Assembly: GCF_006575665.1 (NCBI RefSeq)
Contig: NZ_CP041253.1
Span: 2,393,001-2,457,000, forward strand
Direction of reading: 5' to 3'
DNA length: 64,000 bases
Source: Echinicola soli
GTDB taxonomy: Bacteria; Bacteroidota; Bacteroidia; Cytophagales; Cyclobacteriaceae
Made by a program: the position numbers and the translations under genes. Of this stretch, positions 9,127 to 17,653 are shown in pieces; the first letter of the stretch is position 1; the number at the start of each line of letters is the position of its first letter. The notes under the pieces are model-generated. The model was given only the letters and a program-made list of their open reading frames with translations, was not told the DNA's origin and did no database searches.

Positions 9127-12096
9127 ATGAAATACCATTTATTAAAGAGCGGGTTGCTGAGTTTACTGTTGCTGGCGGGAATTGGAAAGGCCGAGGCGCA
9201 GACGGATTCCCCGGAGACCGGTGTCCCTTTTTTACGGGCTGAAAGCACTTGGGCGGATTCCGTTTTTAAAACCCTGAGTCCGGGGGAGCGAATCGCCCAG
9301 CTCATTATGATTCCGGTCTATTCCAACCGGGACCGAAGCTATGAGGATTCCATAGCGCAGCTAGTGGAGCAGTACAAAGTGGGTGGTCTGATCTTTTTTC
9401 AGGGAGGCCCGGGCAGACAGGCGAGCATGACCAATCGTTACCAGCGGATCAGCGATGTGCCACTGATGGTTTCCATTGATGCGGAATGGGGCCTTGGAAT
9501 GCGACTGGACAGCACTATGAGTTTTCCTTATCAAATGGCTCTCGGAGGCATTGAGGATGAAGTGCTGATTTATAAAATGGGCAAGGAGATCGCCCGACAA
9601 TGTAAGCGGATAGGTGTCAATGTCAATTTTGCCCCTGTTGTGGACATCAATAATAATGCAAACAACCCCGTGATCGGCTTCCGGTCATTTGGAGAAGAAA
9701 AGGAAAATGTCACCGCTAAGGCGATGGCCTATATGAAAGGGATGCAGGATGAGCATGTACTGGCCAATGCCAAGCATTTTCCAGGCCATGGGGATACGGA
9801 TGTGGATTCCCATGTCGGCTTACCATTGATCAGCTTTTCACGTGAGCGGTTGGAAAATACAGAGCTTTATCCATTCAAAGAACTGATGGATAATGGCCTT
9901 GGCAGTGTGATGGTGGCACATATGAGTATTCCTGTGCTGGATGATACGCCTAATCTTGCTTCGACACTTTCCAAACCCATCGTAACGGATTTGCTTAAGG
10001 GAGAGATGGGGTATGAAGGATTGGTATTTACCGATGCGCTGAACATGCAAGGAGTGGCCAAGTTCTATCCTCCGGGGATCGTAGATGTCAAAGCCTTATT
10101 GGCGGGAAATGATATGCTGCTTAATACCATGGATGTAAAAACCACCATACAGGAGGTTAAGAAAGCCATTCAAAATGGAGAAATCACCCAGGAAGAGGTG
10201 GACAGGCGTGTGATGAAAGTACTGAAGGCAAAGGACTGGCAGGGCTTAAGTGACTATACACCGGTCTCCATGGAGCATATCCATGAAGATTTGAATACTT
10301 CCGAAGCCCGCTATCTGAACAGACAATTGGTGGAGGCTTCCATTACTTTGCTGAGAAATGAAAAGGAAATCTTGCCCATAAAGAATCTTGCTGAAGAAAA
10401 GCCGGCATATGTAGCACTTGGTGCTGAGGAGGAAACCGCTTTTCAGAAGGGGCTAAACAGGTATGTTGAGGCTGATCAATTCTTCGTACCGAAAGAAACT
10501 TCTTTATCCAAGCTGGAAGACCTGCTGGAGGAACTTCAGGATTATTCCAAAGTCATTGTTGGTGTTCATAATTTAGGCCTGAAAGCAAGTGTGAAGAATT
10601 TTGGGATTACCGCCGAAATGAATGTTTTCCTGAAGGAATTGATCCATACGAAGTCTACGGTGGTGGCCGTATTTGGTAATGTATACAGTTTGGATAAGCT
10701 GGAGGATCTGGAGAAGGCTTCTGCGGTGATCGCTGCTTATCAGGAGTCCGAGCTGACCCAGGATGTGGCCTCACAGCTTGTTTTCGGAGGAGTGGGAGCC
10801 AAAGGGAAATTACCTGTCACCATTAATCGTCATTTTAAGACCGGTGATGGACTTGTCACAAAAGAGGGTTTTCGTTTTTCCTATGTAGAGCCCGAAGCGG
10901 TGGGAATTGCCGAACAGGATTTGGATGGTATTCAAACGTTGGTGGAGCAGGCCATACATGAAAAGGCTATTCCCGGTGCGTCGGTGTTGGTGGCTAAAGA
11001 TGGTAAAGTGTTTTACCAAAAAGCATTTGGCTACCATACCTATGAAAAGGAAGTTCCTGTACAGATTACCGATTTATATGACCTGGCTTCTGTGACGAAA
11101 ATCAGTACTGCGCTTGCCGCGCTGATGGAATTGCGTGGGGATGGTAAATTTGATGAAAACAAGACCTTAGGTACTTACCTGCCCATGGCCAGAGGAACCA
11201 ATAAAGAAGATTTAGTCTATCGGGACATTCTGACCCATCAGGCAGGATTGACTTCCTGGATTGCCTTTTGGAAAAGCACGGTAAGAAAAAATGGCTCGTT
11301 CAAATGGTTTACGTTCAAGGACCTACCAAGCAAACGTTTTCCAATAAAAGTGGCTGATCATCTTTATATCCATCGCCACTATGCCGATAAGATCTACAAG
11401 GAAATCATGAAGTCCCCTGTTAGCGCAGAAAAGAAATATGTCTACAGTGACCTTTCCTTTATCCTGGCTCCTAAAGTGGTGGAGAGTGTGACTGGACAAG
11501 GTTTTGTCGACTACCTGAATGAGACCATTTATGATCATTTGGGAGCTAGTACCTTGACCTTTAATCCTTATAAGCAATATCCCTTGGACAGAATCGTGCC
11601 TACAGAATATGATAGTTTGTTTAGGCGCCAGTTGCTGCACGGAACGGTGCACGATGAAGGAGCATCGATGCTTGGAGGAATCAGTGGACACGCAGGGCTT
11701 TTCGGCAATTCCAATGACCTGGCCAAGCTGATGCAGCTTTACCTGAATGATGGTGAGTATGCCGGAGAAACGTTGATCAAAGGGAATACCGTGAGTGAAT
11801 TTGGTAAATGCCAGTTTTGCCCGGGCAATTACCGGGCACTGGGTTTTGACCGTCCGAGGAAGCCAGGTGATCCTGAAGGGAATTCAGCGCCCAGTGCCCC
11901 TGCCAGTAGCTTTGGCCATACGGGATTTACGGGAACCTATGCCTGGGTGGATCCGGAAAATAAATTGGTTTATATCTTCCTGTCCAACAGGGTACATACT
12001 ACCCGGGAAAACACAAAGTTATATCAACTCAATACCCGTACCAATGTGCTGGAAGAGGTGTATCAGGCGATGAAGGGAGTAATGAGTATTGAGTAA
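9127..12096 (+). CDS. NagZ-type GH3 beta-N-acetylglucosaminidase fused to a beta-lactamase-family serine hydrolase
   Basis: A 989-residue two-enzyme protein with a signal peptide ending in AEAQ (about 25). Residues 35-370 are GH3 of the NagZ type: KHFPGHGDTDVDSHVGLP at 216-233 contains the NagZ Asp-His dyad (D227, H229) and FTDALNMQG gives the nucleophile D303. A middle domain (about 390-590) follows. Residues 600-985 form a serine beta-lactamase/class C-like domain with S655-V-T-K658, Y773-S-D775 and H931-T-G933. In Bacillus subtilis, NagZ and the serine amidase AmiE are separate proteins that work with NamZ on muropeptides. Here the two are one chain, and a NamZ homologue lies two genes downstream. 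The likely role is removal of GlcNAc and cleavage of the MurNAc-L-Ala bond, or an ester or peptide, in the periplasm or at the surface. The second activity is an inference. Confidence 0.88.
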   Translation: MKYHLLKSGLLSLLLLAGIGKAEAQTDSPETGVPFLRAESTWADSVFKTLSPGERIAQLIMIPVYSNRDRSYEDSIAQLVEQYKVGGLIFFQGGPGRQASMTNRYQRISDVPLMVSIDAEWGLGMRLDSTMSFPYQMALGGIEDEVLIYKMGKEIARQCKRIGVNVNFAPVVDINNNANNPVIGFRSFGEEKENVTAKAMAYMKGMQDEHVLANAKHFPGHGDTDVDSHVGLPLISFSRERLENTELYPFKELMDNGLGSVMVAHMSIPVLDDTPNLASTLSKPIVTDLLKGEMGYEGLVFTDALNMQGVAKFYPPGIVDVKALLAGNDMLLNTMDVKTTIQEVKKAIQNGEITQEEVDRRVMKVLKAKDWQGLSDYTPVSMEHIHEDLNTSEARYLNRQLVEASITLLRNEKEILPIKNLAEEKPAYVALGAEEETAFQKGLNRYVEADQFFVPKETSLSKLEDLLEELQDYSKVIVGVHNLGLKASVKNFGITAEMNVFLKELIHTKSTVVAVFGNVYSLDKLEDLEKASAVIAAYQESELTQDVASQLVFGGVGAKGKLPVTINRHFKTGDGLVTKEGFRFSYVEPEAVGIAEQDLDGIQTLVEQAIHEKAIPGASVLVAKDGKVFYQKAFGYHTYEKEVPVQITDLYDLASVTKISTALAALMELRGDGKFDENKTLGTYLPMARGTNKEDLVYRDILTHQAGLTSWIAFWKSTVRKNGSFKWFTFKDLPSKRFPIKVADHLYIHRHYADKIYKEIMKSPVSAEKKYVYSDLSFILAPKVVESVTGQGFVDYLNETIYDHLGASTLTFNPYKQYPLDRIVPTEYDSLFRRQLLHGTVHDEGASMLGGISGHAGLFGNSNDLAKLMQLYLNDGEYAGETLIKGNTVSEFGKCQFCPGNYRALGFDRPRKPGDPEGNSAPSAPASSFGHTGFTGTYAWVDPENKLVYIFLSNRVHTTRENTKLYQLNTRTNVLEEVYQAMKGVMSIE

Positions 12097-12437
12097 TGAG
12101 CATGTCAAGTGCAAGAGGGAAGTATTATGATTATGAGAGAGCAAAATATTAAGAGGAATAATAGCAGAAATAGATACGGCCTGCACTAACTCCGTAGGGC
12201 TTGTCTAGCACTAGATAGAGTAAAATCCACCGCGGCGGACATGGGTGAAATCCATGAAAATAGATGAAGTAAAGCAGTTTGGTATTAGCGGCGATGACTG
12301 CACCATTTACATTTCCTTTTCGCTAATACCCATGGCAAGTAATTACAAATCTCGAATGGTTTGGTTTCTATCAGTGTTGTAGGGACGTATCGACCATTTG
12401 CTAAATAACTTAATAACCAATAACCATTAACTAAACT
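12097..12437. other. 341-bp spacer, no gene
   Basis: No ORF or RNA recognised. It contains a GC-rich CCGCGGCGG core (about 12231-12239) and an ATGGGTGAAATCCAT palindrome just after. A stretch around 12207-12245 (TGTCTAGC...AGATAGAGT...CCGCG) resembles one at about 56640-56675, so this may be repeat remnants. The final 60 bases are AT-rich and probably hold the next promoter. Confidence 0.4.
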
Positions 12438-14273
12438 ATGAAAAATTTACTGGCATTGCTTCTGGTGATGCAGTTCGGGGTTGTCTTTGGCCAAAACTTC
12501 AAGTTTGCCTTTGTGACGGACACCCATATTGGTTCGCCCAATGGCGCTGCAGAGGAGGATTTGGAGAGAACTGTGGAGGATATTAATGCGCAAAATAACC
12601 TGGAATTTGTACTGCTCACCGGAGATATTACGGAGATGGGTACGGATGAAGAAATAGCGCGCGCAAAGGAAATTATTACCAAACTGAAAATTCCATTTTA
12701 TGTGATACCCGGTAATCATGATACCGGCTGGTCAGCATCGGGCGGGGTGAGTTTTATCAAGGCGTTTGGTTATGATAAGTTTGTGTTTGAGCATGAAGGG
12801 TACAAGTTTATCGGGACAGCTTCAGGGCCCTACGTCCGCATGTCTGATGGACATATCCCTAGGGATGCAGTGGTGTGGATGGATTCTGTTTTGGCAGCAA
12901 CACCCAAAGACCAGCGCATCATCAATGTGAACCATTATCCACTGGACAATAGCCTGGATAACTGGTTCGAACTCACTGATCGGCTGAAGGAATACAACAC
13001 CCAGTTTTCCATCTGTGGGCACGGACATCGGAATAAACCATATGATTTTGAAGGTATTCCCGGTATCATGGGAAGGTCCAACCTGAGAGCCAAAGATCAA
13101 GTGGGAGGATACAATATAGTAGAAATAAAAAATGACAAGGCGTATTTTTCAGAGAGAACCCCGGGTGAAGGCACTGCCGCTCCCTGGCGGAAAGTTGTGC
13201 TGGGAAGAAGGGATTATCAGGACAAAGAGGCTTACCAAAGACCTGATTTCAGTATAAACGAAACCTATGACCAGGTAAAAAGCAAATGGAGCTATCACTC
13301 CAATGCCAACGTGATCTCTACCCCCGTGGAAGCAAAGGGAAAAGTGGTTTTCGGGAACAGCCTGGGTAAAGTAGAAGCACTGTCCAGTCAAACTGGAGAA
13401 GTGCTCTGGGATTTTCAGACAGGTGCAGGAATATTTTCTTCTCCAGCGGTTTATGATGATTTGGTGATTTTGGGATCAGGTGATGGGAATATCTATGCAT
13501 TGGACTTGAGCAACGGCGAGCTGGTATGGAAGACGCCAACAGGGGCTTCAGTTTTGGGCTCTCCCATTGTGAAGGAAGGGGTTGTTTATATTGGTGGCAG
13601 TGATGGGAAATTTCGTTCCCTTAATGCTAAAAACGGAAAGGTGATTTGGGAGTATGAAGGAGTAGAAGGCCCTGTCGTGAGTAATCCATTGCTTTATAAG
13701 GATATGGTCATTTTCGGGGCTTGGGACAAGCACCTGTATGCCTTGGATATTGAAGACGGAGAGTTGGCCTGGAAGTGGGACAATGGCTCTGCCAACCGGA
13801 TGTATTCACCGGCCATGTGTATTCCTGTAGCAAATGATGGGGTAGTCTATATAGTAGCCCCAGACCGGTACATCACCGCTCTGGATGCTGTCGGCGGCAC
13901 CACATTGTGGAGAAGTAATGAAGCTACAGTAAGGGAGTCCATAGGAATGTCAGCAGACGGGAAATGGGTATATGGTAAAACGATGAACGATGAAATTGTG
14001 GCTTTTGAGGCAGGAAAAGAAACAGCCAAACTTGCCTGGCGGATGGACTGCGGGTTTGGCTATGAGCATGTGCCGTCGATGTTGGTAGAGAAAAGTGGCG
14101 CGGTTTACTTTGGTACTAAAAACAGTACGGTTTACAGTATCAATCCTGAAACCAGGAAAATCAATTGGGCCCATAAAATCGATAATTCCATGGCCAATAC
14201 GGTGAACGTGATTGATGATCATTCCCTGATTGTAGCGACGATGGACGGAAAGGTGGAGTCATTGGAGTTTTAG
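12438..14273 (+). CDS. calcineurin-like phosphoesterase with C-terminal PQQ-type beta-propeller
   Basis: A 611-residue exported protein (signal peptide to FGQ, residue 19). Residues 20-230 are a metallophosphoesterase: D28-T-H30, LTGD (about 62), PGNHD (about 93), NVNHYP and CGHGH supply the expected metal ligands. Residues 265-611 are a propeller of repeated strands such as GEVLWDF, GELVWKT, GKVIWEY and GELAWKW, each next to ALD or LNA loops, typical of PQQ/outer-membrane quinoprotein-like repeats. These propellers often mediate binding rather than redox chemistry. The gene lies between the NagZ fusion and NamZ. A possible role is removing phosphate from sugar phosphates or phosphodiesters linked to cell-wall polymers such as teichoic-acid-like chains; this is speculative. 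Confidence 0.88.
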   Translation: MKNLLALLLVMQFGVVFGQNFKFAFVTDTHIGSPNGAAEEDLERTVEDINAQNNLEFVLLTGDITEMGTDEEIARAKEIITKLKIPFYVIPGNHDTGWSASGGVSFIKAFGYDKFVFEHEGYKFIGTASGPYVRMSDGHIPRDAVVWMDSVLAATPKDQRIINVNHYPLDNSLDNWFELTDRLKEYNTQFSICGHGHRNKPYDFEGIPGIMGRSNLRAKDQVGGYNIVEIKNDKAYFSERTPGEGTAAPWRKVVLGRRDYQDKEAYQRPDFSINETYDQVKSKWSYHSNANVISTPVEAKGKVVFGNSLGKVEALSSQTGEVLWDFQTGAGIFSSPAVYDDLVILGSGDGNIYALDLSNGELVWKTPTGASVLGSPIVKEGVVYIGGSDGKFRSLNAKNGKVIWEYEGVEGPVVSNPLLYKDMVIFGAWDKHLYALDIEDGELAWKWDNGSANRMYSPAMCIPVANDGVVYIVAPDRYITALDAVGGTTLWRSNEATVRESIGMSADGKWVYGKTMNDEIVAFEAGKETAKLAWRMDCGFGYEHVPSMLVEKSGAVYFGTKNSTVYSINPETRKINWAHKIDNSMANTVNVIDDHSLIVATMDGKVESLEF

Positions 14274-14327
14274 AAATGAAGGTTGGAAGATTAAAAAGTT
14301 GTAAAGTAAAGTTTTAAAAGTGAAATC

Positions 14328-15623
14328 ATGATCAAAAATAACGTGCTAAATCCGGTGATCCTGTTTATAGCAGTAATCATCATCGGCAATGCCTGTCAAA
14401 ACAAATCAGGTAGAGAACAGGCGAAAGAGATTACTTCGGAAAAGCCAGAAAGGGTACTAATCGGAGCGGAAAGGCTGTTTGATGCAGAATTCTTCCCCTT
14501 GGTGAAAGGAAAAAAAGTGGCTTTGGTGACCAATCATACGGGTTTGCTGCCCGATGGCAGCCATATAGTGGATGTGCTGCACAAAAATGAAGAAGTGGAT
14601 TTGAAACTGCTTTTTGGTCCTGAACATGGGATCCGAGGTGATGAAGATACGCATGTAGCCGACGGCAAGGATAAAGATACCGGACTGCCGGTGGTTTCCC
14701 TGTATGGGGAAGTAAGAAAGCCGACACCGGAAATGCTGGAAGGTATTGACATCGTCCTTTTTGATATCCAGGATGTGGGGGCGCGGTTTTACACATATAT
14801 CGCCACCATGAACCATGTGCTGGAAGCTGCTGCTGAGCAAGGGATTCCATATGTGGTACTGGACAGGCCAAACGCTATAGGAGGAATCTATGTGGATGGT
14901 CCCGTGGGGGATAAACAAGAAGAACAGGTAATAGGGGTAGACCAGTTGCCCGTAGTACATGGAATGACCGTAGGGGAACTGGCACACATGTTTAATGAAG
15001 AGCGTAAGCTGGCAGGAATGCAGCAGGCTGATTTGACGGTGGTGAAGATGAAGCACTATGAGCGGGATATGTGGTATGATGAAACTGGACTGCCTTGGAT
15101 AAAGCCATCCCCTAATATGCTTACGCTGACCACTGCGACGCTGTATCCCATGACCTGCCTCTTGGAAGGAACCAATATATCAGAAGCCAGAGGAACACTG
15201 CATCCGTTTGAACATATAGGTGCGCCGTGGATTGATGGGGAATCGTTAAGTGATAAACTAACTGCTTATGGATTAGAAGGAGTGACTTTTGAGCCAAGCA
15301 AGTATGTGCCCGGAAAGGTGGTAGATGGTATAGAGATTTATCCGCCAAAATTTATGGGTGATACGTGTAACAGTGCCATGATTAACATTACGGCGAGAAA
15401 TAAGTTTGAATCGGCCAAAGCAGCAGTATATATGTTGGATGCGCTTTTTAAACAGTATCCGGATAAGTTGGAATGGAAGGGAAAAAGAATGGATGGCTTG
15501 TGGAAGACTGCAGCGGTGAGGCAGCAGATATTGGAAGGCAAATCACCAGAGGCAATCATTCAAGAATGGCAGGAAGGATTGCTTTATTTTAATGAACGAA
15601 GATCGGTGTATCTTATGTATTAA
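14328..15623 (+). CDS. NamZ-like exo-beta-N-acetylmuramidase (DUF1343, GH171), lipoprotein
   Basis: A 431-residue DUF1343 protein. The founding member, Bacillus subtilis NamZ (YbbC), releases MurNAc from the non-reducing end of peptidoglycan fragments. A lipobox (IIIGNAC) makes Cys23 a lipidation site, so it is membrane-anchored. Family signatures are VALVTNHTG (about 65-73), LLFGPEHGIRGD (about 95-106), VVSLYGEVRKPT and VLFDIQDVGARFYTY (about 143-157), PYVVLDRPN and EGTNISEARGT (about 280-290). The length is normal. It is 54 bases after the phosphoesterase and is followed by a strong terminator, so it closes the locus. Pairing with a NagZ-serine hydrolase fusion strongly supports a muropeptide-processing role. 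Confidence 0.85.
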   Translation: MIKNNVLNPVILFIAVIIIGNACQNKSGREQAKEITSEKPERVLIGAERLFDAEFFPLVKGKKVALVTNHTGLLPDGSHIVDVLHKNEEVDLKLLFGPEHGIRGDEDTHVADGKDKDTGLPVVSLYGEVRKPTPEMLEGIDIVLFDIQDVGARFYTYIATMNHVLEAAAEQGIPYVVLDRPNAIGGIYVDGPVGDKQEEQVIGVDQLPVVHGMTVGELAHMFNEERKLAGMQQADLTVVKMKHYERDMWYDETGLPWIKPSPNMLTLTTATLYPMTCLLEGTNISEARGTLHPFEHIGAPWIDGESLSDKLTAYGLEGVTFEPSKYVPGKVVDGIEIYPPKFMGDTCNSAMINITARNKFESAKAAVYMLDALFKQYPDKLEWKGKRMDGLWKTAAVRQQILEGKSPEAIIQEWQEGLLYFNERRSVYLMY

Positions 15624-15651
15624 AAGGTTAACCTTTAGCATTATCAAATTA

Positions 15652-15687
15652 AAAACCATGCGCTATTCCGCATGGTTTTTTTCTTTT
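15652..15687 (+). terminator. rho-independent terminator after namZ-like gene
   Basis: An 11-bp perfect stem (AAAACCATGCG/CGCATGGTTTT) with a CTATTC loop, followed by a T-rich tail. It marks the 3' end of the glycan locus. Confidence 0.85.
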
Positions 15688-15691
15688 TGAT

Positions 15692-16100
15692 CTATATGGA
15701 ATACTGTGGGTAAATTAACCAAGGGACTCTCCCACTTGTGCGGATAGATCAGGGAAATAGTTTTGTTCCTACGGCACAAAGCCCTCTCAAGGCAACCTGA
15801 TTTTACCAAGCTTAAATGCCTAGCTGCATTGGCCAGGACTCCCTTCTCACTATTTTAGCCGGCAGAAGTGTCAGCAGGGATGCTCCTTAGGAGCATTGGC
15901 TTGGGTAACAGATATTGGATACAGATTCTAACAGTGCCGTATTTACTGACCATGGGCAAGGAAAACATATATGATTATTGACTGCATCAGGAGCATGGGT
16001 ACCCCATTCATCAGTCCACGCGATTCTTTGATTTCCATAGTCCGCCAGCACTCAGTTTACCCATCGTAAATCATATAGAACCAATAATTTATTCTTTACT
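15692..16100 (-). repeat. ~400-bp dispersed element, copy 1
   Basis: Reading the minus strand, this matches 37857-38259 on the plus strand over nearly its whole length with scattered substitutions and small indels. Shared blocks include GTGCCGTAGGAACAAAACTA, the CCTGGTAAAATCAGGTTGCC region, TGTCAGCAGGGATG (on the plus strand here) and CAGTTTACCCAT at the end. Both ends carry GGGTAAA in inverted orientation (about 15708-15714 and, as TTTACCC, about 16049-16055). Internal hairpins occur, such as ATGCTCC TTA GGAGCAT at 15880-15896. No ORF. It could be a non-autonomous mobile element or a structured RNA-like repeat. Confidence 0.8.
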
Positions 16101-16251
16101 ATGAATTGATCCGACAGATGGAATAGTGAAACTATGGATCAAGCGGAAAAGCTGGGGGGGATTAGGGTTAGTTTCGATTGCACGCAGATGATGCAGATTA
16201 ATAAGATTTACGCTGATTTTTTATAATAAACGCGATTTAAAATACACAATT

Positions 16252-16354
16252 CATTGCGAGGAAGTATAGCCTGTCCCGAGCTATCGGGAACGTGGCAATC
16301 CCGTATTAAGAAAACGAGATTGCTTCACTCCGTTGCTCTGCATTCGTAATGACG
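16252..16354. repeat. REP-like element, second copy
   Basis: Shares CATTGCGA, GGCAATC, GAGATTGCTTC and the TAATGACG end with the element at 6113-6198. An internal CCCGA GCTA TCGGG hairpin is present. Confidence 0.6.
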
Positions 16355-16690
16355 GATTTATACTGATTTTATAATCTACACATTCCTATTGCTAAATTAA
16401 AGAGAAATATGCTTACCAAAACCACCTGGAAATCTCTCATCTTCCAGAAATACTGCATGGTCCTCAAAATGTGCTAAAAAGGAGGCAAGCGAAAAAGTTG
16501 AGGGCATGAATCCCTTTATTTTATTAGGATTTCTTTTTTGTTTTTTTGCCACAAAGATTCTAAGACCCAAAGCTGTTTGTTTTCCATGAAATTTGGAATC
16601 CGCCTACAAAACACTTCGTGTCTTGGCGGCTTCGTGGCGACATACCAAATGAATATAAATCTTCTCCCGCCCCCAGAAATATTGCTTGAT

Positions 16691-16747
16691 CTGAAACTAT
16701 GGCTTTACCCTGAAACTATGGCTTTACCCTGAAACTATGGCTTTACC
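16691..16747. repeat. three perfect tandem copies of a 19-bp unit
   Basis: The unit CTGAAACTATGGCTTTACC occurs three times without change, then a degenerate partial copy (CCGAAAATATG). There are no spacers, so it is not CRISPR. Confidence 0.9.
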
Positions 16748-16992
16748 CCGAAAATATGCATTAGCCTATCTGTTGCGACCTGAAATTACTTCAAAATCAG
16801 CCGCTACGCTTTAGTTTTCGGTTTTACCTGGCTACTAAATTCTTAATGCATAATTCGAGTTAAAATAGAGTCGGAAGGGGGTAAAAAAGCCGTATTGGAT
16901 ATTCCAATGATCTGGATATCGTTTTTTTTGGAAAGTAGAAATGTATTGTTCTCAGTAGGGGATAGCTAGCCAGGAAACCATTTCTGTTTACA

Positions 16993-17577
16993 TCAGGCTA
17001 GGTTATTATCTGCTAACCAATCAGACTTATTCTCTTTAAGTATTTTGGCAGGGATACCTCCGATAACACAATTTTGGTCAGTAAATGATTTGTTGACCAC
17101 CGCATTGGCGCCTATGGTGCAGGAATCTCCAATTTGGATATCTCCAAAAAGCTTAGCTCCTGGCCCGATATATACATTTTTTCCGATCTTTGGAGCTTCA
17201 GGAGACCCTGCGCTTGCTCCAATATTGACACAGGCATGTATGCGGCAGTTTTCACCTATTGTTGCATTCTTGCTTATGATGATTGTACCGTAATGCGGTA
17301 ATGAAAGTCCCTTGGAACAAACATTGGCAGGGATAGTGAAGCCTAGTTTGACACCTAATGTCTTATACTTATAAAAATAGTAACCATATAGGATTTTTGA
17401 GAGCGGCTTGTTTTTGTTGTTTTTGTGGTATTCACACTTTCTGAGGGTCACAATGAACTTCCAGCGAGGATTGGATAGTTTGGCCACCAGACGATTTTTT
17501 ACAGAATTGATTTTGATCCCCATGGATAGGGCGTCCTGCTTTATATAATCGTTGTAGTCATTTTTTGTCTTGATCAT
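16993..17577 (-). CDS. left-handed beta-helix (hexapeptide) acyltransferase, serine acetyltransferase-like
   Basis: A 194-residue protein with hexapeptide repeats in its C-terminal half (ATIGENCRI, IGKNVYIGPGAKLFG, IQIGDSCTIGANAVV) ending in GGIPAKIL, as in CysE/WbbJ-type acetyltransferases. The basic N-terminal half is that of glycan or cell-envelope acetyltransferases (LRKCEYHKNN... KILYGYYFYKYKTLGVKLGFTIP). The start at 17577 is preferred over an in-frame start at 17703, because the longer version would add 42 non-homologous-looking residues, overlap the GH15 gene and span a terminator hairpin. The His in IHACVNIGA is the expected catalytic residue. Likely O-acetylation of a surface sugar or serine; the acceptor is unknown. 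Confidence 0.8.
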   Translation of the reverse strand: MIKTKNDYNDYIKQDALSMGIKINSVKNRLVAKLSNPRWKFIVTLRKCEYHKNNKNKPLSKILYGYYFYKYKTLGVKLGFTIPANVCSKGLSLPHYGTIIISKNATIGENCRIHACVNIGASAGSPEAPKIGKNVYIGPGAKLFGDIQIGDSCTIGANAVVNKSFTDQNCVIGGIPAKILKENKSDWLADNNLA

Positions 17578-17600
17578 GTTGTTGGTGTGGATTCTAAAAG

Positions 17601-17620
17601 GCCCTTGAAAACTCAAGGGC
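17601..17620 (-). terminator. hairpin between GH15 and the acyltransferase genes
   Basis: A perfect 8-bp stem (GCCCTTGA/TCAAGGGC) with a 4-base loop, followed on the minus strand by CTTTTAG. A plausible weak terminator or attenuator after the GH15 gene. Confidence 0.55.
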
Positions 17621-17653
17621 ACTTGGAAGTAATTTACGTATACTAATAGACCA

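Larger units (their letters stand above)
16101..16992. other. repeat-rich gene-free DNA
   Basis: No gene supported. It contains a REP-like element (16252-16354), an inverted-repeat stretch 16546-16638 (GCCACAAAG ... CTTCGTGGC), and a 19-bp triplicate (16691-16747). The remaining bases have low complexity and stop codons in all frames. Confidence 0.6.

Noticed and set aside
12207..12245. Similarity to the spacer at about 56640-56675
   Set aside because: Only about 30 diverged bases; too short and weak to call a repeat without a genome-wide count.
16691..16747. Possible CRISPR array
   Set aside because: The 19-bp copies are directly adjacent with no spacers and no cas genes nearby.
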